In this document: positions 1-6,467 of the stretch, one piece after another
Numbering within the stretch: the stretch's first letter is position 1
How the letters are laid out: every line of letters begins with the position of its first letter
From: Clostridiales bacterium
GTDB lineage: Bacteria; Bacillota; Clostridia; Oscillospirales; Butyricicoccaceae
NCBI GenBank assembly: GCA_019418305.1
Contig: DYCA01000041.1
Coordinates: 2,627-14,034 of the forward strand
Length of the DNA: 11,408 nt
Direction: 5' to 3'
Notes under the pieces: model-generated
Told to the model about the DNA's origin: nothing
Database searches by the model: none
What the model saw: only the letters and a program-made list of their open reading frames with translations
Translations under genes and position numbers: made by a program

Positions 1-62
1 GTCTGTTCCGCAGCCGCCGTCTGTTCGGCTTCGGCAGCTTCGGGATGTTTCTTTTTGCTCAT
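1..62 (-). CDS. grpE: Nucleotide exchange factor GrpE, N-terminal fragment (runs off the left edge)
   Basis: Only the first 20 codons lie in the window. The reading from the ATG at 62 is MSKKKHPEAAEAEQTAAAEQ, a lysine-rich start followed by an Ala/Glu-rich disordered stretch, as is usual for the N-terminus of GrpE. GrpE is the cytosolic nucleotide exchange factor of DnaK. The call rests mainly on position: it starts 30 bases after hrcA on the same strand, and hrcA-grpE-dnaK-dnaJ is the standard Firmicutes order. A GGAGG lies upstream, but about 12 bases from the ATG, which is a long spacing. It should be co-transcribed with hrcA from the CIRCE-controlled promoter. The sequence alone is too short for proof of identity. 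Confidence 0.72.
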   Translation of the reverse strand, partial: MSKKKHPEAAEAEQTAAAEQ

Positions 63-92
63 ATTGATTTAATGCCTCCATTTGCAGGGAAA

Positions 93-1139
93 TCAGGAAT
101 TCCCGTCTTTTTCGTCCAAAAAGGTTTCCGCAATCAGCTTATTCAGCCCTTTGGCAAAGCGGCTGAGCTGCGCGGACAACTTGGCGTAATCCATGCGGGT
201 CGGTCCCACGATACCAATGGCACCTTGGCCGATGTGACCAATATCATATTTTGCGTAGATTGCAGAGGTTTCACGCAGGGGATTTGCTCCGTTTTCTGGC
301 CCAATAAAAAACTGGATACCGTCTATCTTGCGTGTGGCCGGCAACAGATGCTTTCTGTCATCCTCCATGTAATCGAGCAATGCCTGTGCCTTATGCATGT
401 CACGATATTCGGGGAAACGCAGCAGTTTATTGGTGCCTTCCAGAAAAACCTTTTGGTTGCTTAACTCTTCAATCAGTTCTGCGATATATTCGGCAACTGG
501 CGCAAGCAACGCAGAAAGACCAGCAGCACGACGTACAATGTCAAAGCGCTCCGCTGTGATATGACTGAGCGGCAGGCCGGTTAGCGTCTGGTTAAGAACA
601 TAGGTGAGCAGCTCGGCCTCTTCTTTGGAAACATCGGCCATGGTGCGCACCATTTTATTCTTGACTGTGCCGGAGTCGGTTACCACCACGATAACAAAAT
701 TCATTTTGTCAATCGGAATGATCTCAAACTGTCGGATGGAAATTTGAGTCATTGCAGGGGTGATAGCAACAGAGGCATAATTGGTCAGGCTGGAGATCAG
801 CTTGCCAGCCTCCTGAATGAGACGGTCAAGCTCTCGTACCTTGGTTTGCATCATGGTTTGCAGCGGCGCTTCATCCTCACCAGTGTCAGTTGGCTGCTCC
901 ATCAGCTCATCCACATACAGACGATAGCCCTGCGGCGAAGGAATACGGCCGGCAGAGGTATGCGGCTTTTCCAGATAACCCATTTCCTCCAGCTCGCTCA
1001 TTTCGTTGCGAATGGTGGCGGAAGAAAAGGGGAGGGAATGCCCTTCTGTCAATGCCTTGGAGCCGACCGGCTCGGCAGTGCGGATATAGTCACCGATAAT
1101 CGCCTTTAGGATTTGTTTTTTTCGCTCGGACAATTCCAC
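93..1139 (-). CDS. hrcA: Heat-inducible transcription repressor HrcA
   Basis: HrcA is the cytosolic repressor that binds CIRCE and shuts off class I heat-shock genes; GroEL is known to support its folding. The N-terminal winged helix is clear: EPVGSKAL at about residues 23-30, SSATIRNEM at 39-47, and the highly conserved KPHTSAGRIPS block from about 58, followed by QGYRLYVDELM. The C-terminal GAF-like part holds the typical IGPENG and GAIGIVGPTRMDY motifs. The length of 348 residues is normal. I chose the GTG at 1139 because family proteins begin with xELSERKKQILKAI and an AAAGGAG lies 9 bases upstream. An in-frame GTG at 1172 would add 11 residues (MLNPSRKESGS) and sits inside the CIRCE element; see findings. 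It is first in an operon with grpE and is probably autoregulated through CIRCE. Confidence 0.97.
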   Translation of the reverse strand: MELSERKKQILKAIIGDYIRTAEPVGSKALTEGHSLPFSSATIRNEMSELEEMGYLEKPHTSAGRIPSPQGYRLYVDELMEQPTDTGEDEAPLQTMMQTKVRELDRLIQEAGKLISSLTNYASVAITPAMTQISIRQFEIIPIDKMNFVIVVVTDSGTVKNKMVRTMADVSKEEAELLTYVLNQTLTGLPLSHITAERFDIVRRAAGLSALLAPVAEYIAELIEELSNQKVFLEGTNKLLRFPEYRDMHKAQALLDYMEDDRKHLLPATRKIDGIQFFIGPENGANPLRETSAIYAKYDIGHIGQGAIGIVGPTRMDYAKLSAQLSRFAKGLNKLIAETFLDEKDGNS

Positions 1140-1165
1140 CGAACCTGACTCCTTTCTGCTAGGGT

Positions 1166-1192
1166 TTAGCACTCATCCCTCCTGAGTGCTAA
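1166..1192 (-). promoter_or_regulatory. CIRCE operator, perfect inverted repeat
   Basis: TTAGCACTC, 9 bases, GAGTGCTAA is an exact match to the CIRCE consensus bound by HrcA. It starts only a few bases downstream of the predicted -10 box, so it covers the transcription start and the start of the hrcA leader. The spacer read on the minus strand is AGGAGGGAT, which contains a perfect Shine-Dalgarno core. Confidence 0.97.
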
Positions 1193-1196
1193 ACTT

Positions 1197-1225
1197 AATT
1201 TACCACCCTACGGCTGCAAAGTCAA
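1197..1225 (-). promoter_or_regulatory. Sigma-A promoter of hrcA-grpE operon
   Basis: On the minus strand TTGACT (1220-1225) and TAAATT (1197-1202) are separated by 17 bases. The predicted start of transcription is near 1190, within the CIRCE element, the expected arrangement for HrcA repression. Confidence 0.8.
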
Positions 1226-1329
1226 GTGCCGTTTATGAATATTTTGTTAAATGATGCGCCCATCTTTGTCACACGACAGAAGGGAGTGCCAAGGCTACAA
1301 GACCGGCAGGAGAATTCGGCGTCTCCGGC

Positions 1330-1358
1330 TTGCTTTTCAGAGCGTGAAATGATATGAT
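1330..1358 (+). promoter_or_regulatory. Predicted promoter of the IolX-like dehydrogenase
   Basis: TTGCTT (1330-1335) and TATGAT (1353-1358) are 17 bases apart. The leader would be about 65 bases. A small dyad, GGAGA/TCTCC at 1309-1326, lies just upstream of the -35 box. No other convincing plus-strand promoter is seen between hrcA and this gene. Confidence 0.6.
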
Positions 1359-1431
1359 ATTGTATGGAGAAAAGCGGCAGTCGGCCGTGTGAGAGAGAAA
1401 TATATTCTCATAAAAGAAGGAGACAAATCAC

Positions 1432-2451
1432 ATGAAAGAAGTAAAAACAGGTATTGTTGGCCTGGGCCGTCTTGGCGCTGTGCATGCGGAGAATCTGGCC
1501 TTCAAGATTCCGGGATGCCGTCTGGTTGCTGCATGCTCACTGGAGCAGAAAGAGTTGGATTGGGCAAAGGATTATCTCAAGGTTGATTATGTAACAACGG
1601 ATTATAAAAAAATGGTGGACGAAGCGGATATCGAGGCCGTGGTTATCGTTTCCTCGTCGCCCGAGCACTGCTGGATGATTGAGTATGCTCTGGATGCCGG
1701 CAAGCATGTCTTTACAGACAAGCCGCTTGGCTGCTCGCTCGAGGAGTGTAAGCGCGCCGAGGCGGCGGTGGAGCGCCATCCGGATAAGGTGTTCTTCTTA
1801 GGATTTATGCGCCGTTATGACCCGTCTTATGCGGACGCAAAGGCGAAGATCAATGCTGGTCAGATTGGTAAGCCGTATCTGGTGAAGGCAACCGGTCTGG
1901 ATCCGGAAGCGTTAGTTGAAAGCTGCATCAAATTCTCCAAGACTTCGGGCGGTATTTTTATTGATGCTGCATCGCACGACATCGACCTGATGCGTTGGTT
2001 CCTCGGCGGCGAGGTGACCGAAGTGTACGCTGCGGGCACGACCTTCAAGCATCCCGAATTTGCCGAGAACGGCGATACTGAGACTGGTATGGCGATGCTC
2101 AAGTTTGACAACGGTACGGTTGCGTTCCTGCATGTTGGTCGAACTGCGCCGCACGGATATCATACCGAAACTGAAATCGTTGCAACCGAAGGCCATATCC
2201 GCGTAGCTGGTGTGCCGTGGAAGGATCGCGTCATGGTCTATGATCAGTATGGTGCACGTCAGGAAATTATCGAGAATTTCCCGCAGCGCTTTGCAGAGGC
2301 TTATTTGCTGGAGATGGTGGACTTCATTGACTGCATTCAGAAGGACCGTAAGCCTGAGTTGACAGTTTATGACGGTACCAAAGCGACGGTTGTTACCTAT
2401 GCCATCACGGATTCGTTCCATACCGGCAAAGCGGTCAAGGTAGAATATTGA
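1432..2451 (+). CDS. Gfo/Idh/MocA family NAD-dependent dehydrogenase, scyllo-inositol dehydrogenase (IolX)-like
   Basis: A 339-residue cytosolic oxidoreductase. The Rossmann motif is GLGRLG (residues 10-15) in the context RLGAVHAENLAF; the family's nicotinamide-side motif reads TDKPLG with K97; D178 and H182 in IDAASHDID complete the Lys-Asp-His triad known for inositol dehydrogenases. The C-terminal half is the usual open beta-sheet substrate domain. GFMRRYDPSYADAK and the length resemble Bacillus IolX-type NAD-dependent scyllo-inositol dehydrogenase, and a second inositol-type dehydrogenase and a sugar importer are adjacent; this specificity is an inference. It would convert a cyclitol to an inosose, or the reverse. 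The start is set by AAGGAG 9 bases upstream of the ATG. It is monocistronic, with its own promoter, convergent with iolG, and separated from it by terminator hairpins. Other sugar or sugar-acid substrates are possible in this broad family. Confidence 0.82.
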   Translation: MKEVKTGIVGLGRLGAVHAENLAFKIPGCRLVAACSLEQKELDWAKDYLKVDYVTTDYKKMVDEADIEAVVIVSSSPEHCWMIEYALDAGKHVFTDKPLGCSLEECKRAEAAVERHPDKVFFLGFMRRYDPSYADAKAKINAGQIGKPYLVKATGLDPEALVESCIKFSKTSGGIFIDAASHDIDLMRWFLGGEVTEVYAAGTTFKHPEFAENGDTETGMAMLKFDNGTVAFLHVGRTAPHGYHTETEIVATEGHIRVAGVPWKDRVMVYDQYGARQEIIENFPQRFAEAYLLEMVDFIDCIQKDRKPELTVYDGTKATVVTYAITDSFHTGKAVKVEY

Positions 2452-2475
2452 TTTTTGTTTCATGATAGAGAACAC

Positions 2476-2510
2476 CAAGCAGCCCCGTGCCATCGGCACG
2501 GGGCTGCTTG
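2476..2510. terminator. 16-bp perfect hairpin after the IolX-like gene, without U-tract
   Basis: CAAGCAGCCCCGTGCC pairs perfectly with its complement across a 3-base ATC loop. It begins 24 bases after the stop codon at 2451. No T-run follows on either strand, so it is not a classic intrinsic terminator by itself; it may be a 3'-end protecting hairpin, or act together with the U-tract hairpin 11 bases further on. Confidence 0.6.
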
Positions 2511-2521
2511 TACAATGCATG

Positions 2522-2551
2522 AAAAAAGCCGCCTTAGTGGGCGGCTTTTTG
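2522..2551. terminator. Bidirectional rho-independent terminator between convergent genes
   Basis: AAAAAGCCGCC, a 6-base loop, GGCGGCTTTTT. A-run and T-run flank an 11-bp stem, so it can end transcripts from both strands. It lies 8 bases beyond the iolG stop (2559) and about 70 bases beyond the stop of the plus-strand dehydrogenase. Confidence 0.93.
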
Positions 2552-2558
2552 ATAGAGC

Positions 2559-3563
2559 TTACTTATACATGGCAGGCTTGTCCATCATTTCAATCGGCAG
2601 GAATTGACCGGTGCCGCGCGAACGATTGAGCGCATCCGCTGCAACGCAGGCAGCATAGCCATCCCAAGCGGATGGGCCGGTCGGACCGCCGGCGGCAAGC
2701 GACTTGACCCATTCGGTCAGCTCGATGTCATAGGCTTCGATGAAACGATCCTTCCAGTCGGTCAGGATGGGGAAGGAGCGGGTCGCATTGGCTCGCTTAA
2801 CGACTGCATACGGGTCAGGCAGGTTGACTGTACCCTTCTCGCATACAACCTGACACTGAATGTCGTAGCCGTAGGCGTCGGCAACCTGCACTTCCACATC
2901 AATACGTGCGCCTGACTGGGTTTCCAGCAGAACAATCTGCGGGTTATCATATCCCTTAGTAGAGCAGGCAGACTGGCGTACCTTGAGCACCTGGCCGTTT
3001 GCATATTCATCAGAAAGCAGCCAGCGGCAAATGTCCAGCTCATGAATCGCAACATTGGATACACCCATTTCGGTCTGGAAACCGTCAGGCTGCGATACGT
3101 TGCGGTGACATGCATGAATCATCAGCGGTGCGCCAAGCTCACCGGAGTCAATGATTCGCTTCATCTCAGCGTAGCCGCGGTCATATCGACGCATAAAGCC
3201 AACTTGCACCAATCGCTTGCCGTGTGCACACTCGGCCTCGATAATCTTCTCACAATCAGCTGCGTTTTGTGCGAGCGGCTTCTCACAGAATACGTATTTA
3301 CCATGCTTAAGGCACTCTAATACGTATCCGGCGTGGCTTGGATCGGAAGAAGCAATCAGTACCGCCTGCACCTCGGGGGCAGCAATCAGCTCTTCGCCGG
3401 TTGCATAAGCACGCAGCCCTTCATATTGTGCTGCCGTTTTGCGAGCAGCCTCTTCGAAATAATCGGCGCAGGCGACTACCTGACAGCCGGGGACCAGATC
3501 GTGCAGACGGCGAATATGATCGCGGCCAATGGCGCCGCAGCCGATCACACCAATATTCAACAT
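2559..3563 (-). CDS. iolG: Inositol 2-dehydrogenase (IolG-type, Gfo/Idh/MocA family)
   Basis: A 334-residue enzyme expected to oxidise myo-inositol at C2 to scyllo-inosose with NAD, the first step of inositol catabolism. Seen: Rossmann motif GCGAIG (8-13) in GVIGCGAIGRDHI; FCEKPLA with K95; KRLVQVGFMRRYDRGY; PLMIHACHRN; HELD with H174; YGYDIQ; LTDWKDRFIEAYD; GPSAWDGY near the C-terminus. These blocks line up closely along the length with Bacillus subtilis IolG as I remember it. The Asp expected four residues before the catalytic His is Asn here (N170). The ATG at 3563 is chosen because AAGGAG precedes it by 9 bases and homologs start there; an in-frame upstream extension to 3656 lacks support. 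It follows the importer operon on the same strand, but a terminator at 3718-3747 lies between them. I see no convincing promoter of its own. Confidence 0.88.
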   Translation of the reverse strand: MLNIGVIGCGAIGRDHIRRLHDLVPGCQVVACADYFEEAARKTAAQYEGLRAYATGEELIAAPEVQAVLIASSDPSHAGYVLECLKHGKYVFCEKPLAQNAADCEKIIEAECAHGKRLVQVGFMRRYDRGYAEMKRIIDSGELGAPLMIHACHRNVSQPDGFQTEMGVSNVAIHELDICRWLLSDEYANGQVLKVRQSACSTKGYDNPQIVLLETQSGARIDVEVQVADAYGYDIQCQVVCEKGTVNLPDPYAVVKRANATRSFPILTDWKDRFIEAYDIELTEWVKSLAAGGPTGPSAWDGYAACVAADALNRSRGTGQFLPIEMMDKPAMYK

Positions 3564-3607
3564 ATAAATTCTCTCCTTTGCTAGTAATTGGTAAAAAACA
3601 AGTGGAT

Positions 3608-3675
3608 GATATGACAACGTGTTGCGCTTGACGTGGAAAATTGAAATTGCAGTCATATCTCATGGATTTATCCAT
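3608..3675. promoter_or_regulatory. Inverted repeats upstream of iolG
   Basis: GATATGAC (3608-3615) and GTCATATC (3652-3659) form an exact 8-bp inverted repeat 36 bases apart. A 14-base dyad ATGGAT-TT-ATCCAT follows at 3662-3675. On the minus strand TATCAT (3606-3611) could serve as a -10 for iolG but has no good -35 box, which would suit an activator-dependent promoter. Binding of a regulator is inference. Confidence 0.35.
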
Positions 3676-3717
3676 TTTCTGAATAATCAGAAGCAGGACA
3701 TAGAGACTGTGAAGAGG

Positions 3718-3747
3718 AAAAAGACTGCCGCGAGCGGCAGCCTTTTT
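3718..3747. terminator. Rho-independent terminator of the ABC importer operon
   Basis: AAAAAGACTGCCGC, GA, GCGGCAGCCTTTTT: a 7-bp GC stem flanked by an A-run and a T-run, so usable on either strand. It begins 20 bases after the permease stop codon at 3768 and separates the importer genes from iolG. Confidence 0.9.
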
Positions 3748-3767
3748 CGGTGTATGAAAATGAGTTA

Positions 3768-4751
3768 TTACTTTGCAGCCAGACGGCGAGCCTTTGCTTC
3801 CATACGCTCACGGGTAACGTCGAGCAGAACGGCGCCGATAATAACCAGGCCGAGGATCGAGTTCTGCATTGCAGAGTCGATGGACAGCAGGGTAAAGCCG
3901 TTACGCAGGGTCTGGATGATCAGTGCGCCGAGCATGGTGCCGAGCATAGTGCCCTTGCCGCCCATGAAGGAAGCGCCGCCGATGATGCAGGATGCGATAG
4001 CGTCGGTATCGTACGGCTGGATTGCGTTAACGCCGTTGCAGATACCGGAACGGCCGATGGAAACAAGGCCAGCCAGTGCAGCCATCAAACCGGAGATTAC
4101 ATAGCAGAAGGTCAGAACGTTTGCGGAATTGATACCGGACAGGCGGGTTGCTTCCGGGTTGCCGCCTGCGCAGTAGATCGAGCGGCCCAGTGCGGTACGA
4201 GTCAGCAGAACATGCATGATGATGTAGATAATGATAACCATGATGAAGCTGATCGGGAATTTGCCGATAGAAGAGGAGCCCAGCCACATAACGCCGTCCA
4301 GACCAGAGAAAGAAACCATCTGAGAGCCGGTGACGATCAAGCCAGCGCCCCAGAGTACGTTCTTCATACCGAGGGTAGAAACGAAGGGGTGGGGCAGGTG
4401 CAGACGGGTCAGCAGAGTACCGTTGATCCAGCCGATCAGAACGCCTGCAACGATGATAACAATAATCAGGACAATAGAGTTATTGACACCCTTGTTGACC
4501 ATCATACCGGCAAGGCATGCGCAGAACGTAGCGTTCGCGCCAACAGAAAGGTCAATACCGGCGGTGATCAAACACAGCAGCATACCGACCGAAAGCAGGC
4601 AGTTGAACGACGACTGACGCAGAATGGACATGAAGTTGGAAAATGTTAAAAAGTTACGCGAGAAAATCGTGAAAATAATGCAAAGAATCAGCAATGCGCC
4701 GAACGTGCCAGCATAAGTCATCAAATTACTGGACTTTTTTGTTTTAGTCAT
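3768..4751 (-). CDS. Sugar ABC transporter permease, RbsC type (BPD_transp_2), probable inositol importer
   Basis: A 327-residue polytopic membrane protein, the channel subunit of a ribose/galactose/inositol-class importer. About eight to ten hydrophobic segments are visible. Family landmarks are LITAGIDLSVGA in the first third, HPFVSTLGM, ALGRSIYCAGGNPEATRLSGI in the cytoplasmic loop that contacts the ATPase, IGGASFMGGKGT, and a final helix followed by the basic tail ERMEAKARRLAAK. The ATG at 4751 overlaps the ATPase stop codon by 8 bases (ATGACTAA), which implies translational coupling; GGAGG lies 8 bases upstream. The substrate is inferred to be inositol because IolG and an IolX-like enzyme are adjacent; ribose or another sugar cannot be excluded. 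It is the last gene of the importer operon, ended by the hairpin at 3718-3747. Confidence 0.93.
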   Translation of the reverse strand: MTKTKKSSNLMTYAGTFGALLILCIIFTIFSRNFLTFSNFMSILRQSSFNCLLSVGMLLCLITAGIDLSVGANATFCACLAGMMVNKGVNNSIVLIIVIIVAGVLIGWINGTLLTRLHLPHPFVSTLGMKNVLWGAGLIVTGSQMVSFSGLDGVMWLGSSSIGKFPISFIMVIIIYIIMHVLLTRTALGRSIYCAGGNPEATRLSGINSANVLTFCYVISGLMAALAGLVSIGRSGICNGVNAIQPYDTDAIASCIIGGASFMGGKGTMLGTMLGALIIQTLRNGFTLLSIDSAMQNSILGLVIIGAVLLDVTRERMEAKARRLAAK

Positions 4752-6252
4752 CTAATTTACCTCCCCAAGCAGCCTTCATAAGGTCTTCCTGATTGAAATG
4801 TTTGCTGTCGCGGTCTACATCCGCCATAACCTCGCCGCCGCGCATAACGATAACGCGGTCACTCATACCGAGGATTTCCGGCATTTCGGAGGAAACCATG
4901 ATAACACACTTGCCTTGCTTGACAAGATCGTTCATAACGTTGTAAACCTCAACCTTGGCGCCAACGTCGATACCGCGAGTCGGCTCGTCAAAGATAAAGA
5001 TGTCAGCATCCGTGTTAACCCACTTGCCGATAACAACCTTCTGCTGGTTGCCGCCGGAAAGCTGGCCGACAATTTCATCAATCGACGGAGTTTTGATGCG
5101 AAGAGAAGCAATATTCTTCTCGCCAACTTCTAAAATTCGCTTTTCATTCAGGAAAGGTCCATTGCTGAAGCCCTTCATGTTTGCAAGAATCAGGTTGGTA
5201 CGAATGGTTTGTGCAAGAACCAGACCTTGACCTTTACGATCCTCGGTCAGGAATGCAATACCTGCTTTAATGGCCTGACTCGGGGACTTGATATGTACTT
5301 CCTTGCCCTTGATGATAATTTTGCCGCTGTCAAGCGGATCCGCACCGAAAATGGCGCGCATGGTTTCGGTGCGGCCTGCACCAACCAGACCGGCAAAGCC
5401 GAGAATTTGTCCGCCATAGGCTTCAAACGAAACGTCGCGGAGCACGCCGGCTTCCATCAGATGCTCAGCCTTGAGCATCGGCTCGGCGCTCTTAGTGCCG
5501 AATTCCTTGGGGAATTGGTTGTCAAGAGAACGACCAACCATCGCGGTGATCAACGAATCGTTATCCCACTCGTCAATCGGCTTGGTGGAAATGTACTCGC
5601 CGTCACGGATAACGGTGACGCGGTCGCACAGCTCGAACAATTCTTCCAGCTTATGCGATACAAAGACGATGCCGATGCCGCGCGATTTCAGCTCACGGCA
5701 GGTTTTCATCAGCTGCTCAACCTCTTTTTCGCCAAGCGAAGAGGTCGGCTCGTCCATAATAATCATTTTTGCATTAATTAGAACTGCCTTGGCAATTTCG
5801 ATCATTTGCTGTACGCCCATACCAAAGTTGCCGGCAGGCTTGGTCGGGTCTACATCCTGACCAAGGGAGGCCATAACTTCCTTAGCCTTCTTGTGCATGG
5901 TCGAATAGTCCAGCAGGCCACCTTTGCCTTTGATCCACTTGTTAATAAAGATATTATCTGTAATGCTCAGAAGTTTTTCAATATTGAGTTCCTGATAAAC
6001 ACAGGCGATGCCGGCGGCCGCAGAGTCATTCGGATTCTTGAAATGCTGTTCTACTCCGTCAACAAAAATCTGGCCCTCGTCTGCCTGATGTACGCCAGTC
6101 AATACCTTAATCAAGGTCGACTTGCCGGCGCCGTTTTCACCGATCAAACCCAAAATTTCTCCGGGCTTTACGGCGAGCTGCATGTTTTTCAGAGCCACTA
6201 CGCCCGGAAAACGCTTGGTTGCGTTTTTCAGCTCTACTACGTATTCACTCAT
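4744..6252 (-). CDS. Sugar ABC transporter ATP-binding protein with two ATPase domains (RbsA/MglA type)
   Basis: A 502-residue peripheral membrane ATPase that powers the importer. Domain 1 has Walker A GENGAGKST (38-46), Q-loop VYQELN (85-90), a degenerate signature FGMGVQQ (143-149), Walker B MIIMDEPTSSL (from 163) and the H-loop His200. Domain 2 has the usual lysine-less Walker A GLVGAGRTE (288-296, Arg in place of Lys), a canonical signature LSGGNQQ (398-404) and FIFDEPTRGID (419-429). One full and one degenerate ATP site is the norm for this family. The start at 6252 is chosen over the ATG at 6258 because AAGGTG lies 8 bases from the former and only 2 from the latter; the reading frame upstream to 6411 lies in the structured leader and looks non-coding. 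The 3' end overlaps the permease gene. A 215-base gap separates it from the binding protein gene. Confidence 0.95.
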   Translation of the reverse strand: MSEYVVELKNATKRFPGVVALKNMQLAVKPGEILGLIGENGAGKSTLIKVLTGVHQADEGQIFVDGVEQHFKNPNDSAAAGIACVYQELNIEKLLSITDNIFINKWIKGKGGLLDYSTMHKKAKEVMASLGQDVDPTKPAGNFGMGVQQMIEIAKAVLINAKMIIMDEPTSSLGEKEVEQLMKTCRELKSRGIGIVFVSHKLEELFELCDRVTVIRDGEYISTKPIDEWDNDSLITAMVGRSLDNQFPKEFGTKSAEPMLKAEHLMEAGVLRDVSFEAYGGQILGFAGLVGAGRTETMRAIFGADPLDSGKIIIKGKEVHIKSPSQAIKAGIAFLTEDRKGQGLVLAQTIRTNLILANMKGFSNGPFLNEKRILEVGEKNIASLRIKTPSIDEIVGQLSGGNQQKVVIGKWVNTDADIFIFDEPTRGIDVGAKVEVYNVMNDLVKQGKCVIMVSSEMPEILGMSDRVIVMRGGEVMADVDRDSKHFNQEDLMKAAWGGKLDD

Positions 6253-6322
6253 TTGCATATCACCTTTTCTTCTCCGAGATGAAGTGCGGGACATAACGGA
6301 ACTGGTCTCGGCACAGTTGCAG

Positions 6323-6358
6323 GACAAAGCTGTGATAGTGGAAACATAGCGCTTTGTC
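6323..6358 (-). repeat. Inverted repeat in the gap between binding protein and ATPase genes
   Basis: GACAAAGC (6323-6330) and GCTTTGTC (6351-6358) are exact complements 20 bases apart, so the mRNA between the two genes can form an 8-bp stem. It lies downstream, in the direction of transcription, of the hairpin at 6389-6425. Whether it has a function is unknown. Confidence 0.5.
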
Positions 6359-6388
6359 TCAGTCTCGCGGGGAATCCGTAACTGGAAA

Positions 6389-6425
6389 GAACCCCTGCAT
6401 TGATTATTCAATCCTGCAGGGGTTC
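6389..6425 (-). terminator. Intercistronic hairpin after the binding protein gene (attenuator or mRNA-stabilising)
   Basis: GAACCCCTGCA and TGCAGGGGTTC form an 11-bp stem with an inner TTGA/TCAA pair in the loop. It lies 43 bases after the binding protein stop. On the minus strand only TTTCC follows, so termination would be partial. Such hairpins between binding protein and transporter genes are known to raise binding protein levels relative to the membrane subunits; that role here is inferred. Confidence 0.6.
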
Positions 6426-6467
6426 CTCCCTTTTACTTAAAACTAACCTACAAGAGCGGCTTGCAAA

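Noticed and set aside
1912..2520. Minus-strand open frame of 202 codons opposite the IolX-like gene
   Set aside because: Antisense to a well-supported dehydrogenase, runs through the terminator region, and shows no recognisable motif.
3628..3747. TTGACG on the plus strand followed by the terminator at 3718-3747, as a small RNA gene
   Set aside because: No -10 at a proper spacing; the terminator is explained by the importer operon.
3750..4649. Long plus-strand open frame of 299 codons opposite the permease gene
   Set aside because: It is antisense to a gene with clear family motifs, is rich in Asn, Gln, Asp and His without any domain, and has no good ribosome site; a by-product of the permease codon use.
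5209..6282. Plus-strand open frames opposite the ATPase gene
   Set aside because: They lie on the antisense strand of a strongly conserved double ATPase and have no independent support.
6253..6411. N-terminal extension of the ATPase
   Set aside because: The frame is open but the residues are unlike the family, overlap stem structures, and the ATG at 6252 has a well-spaced AAGGTG.
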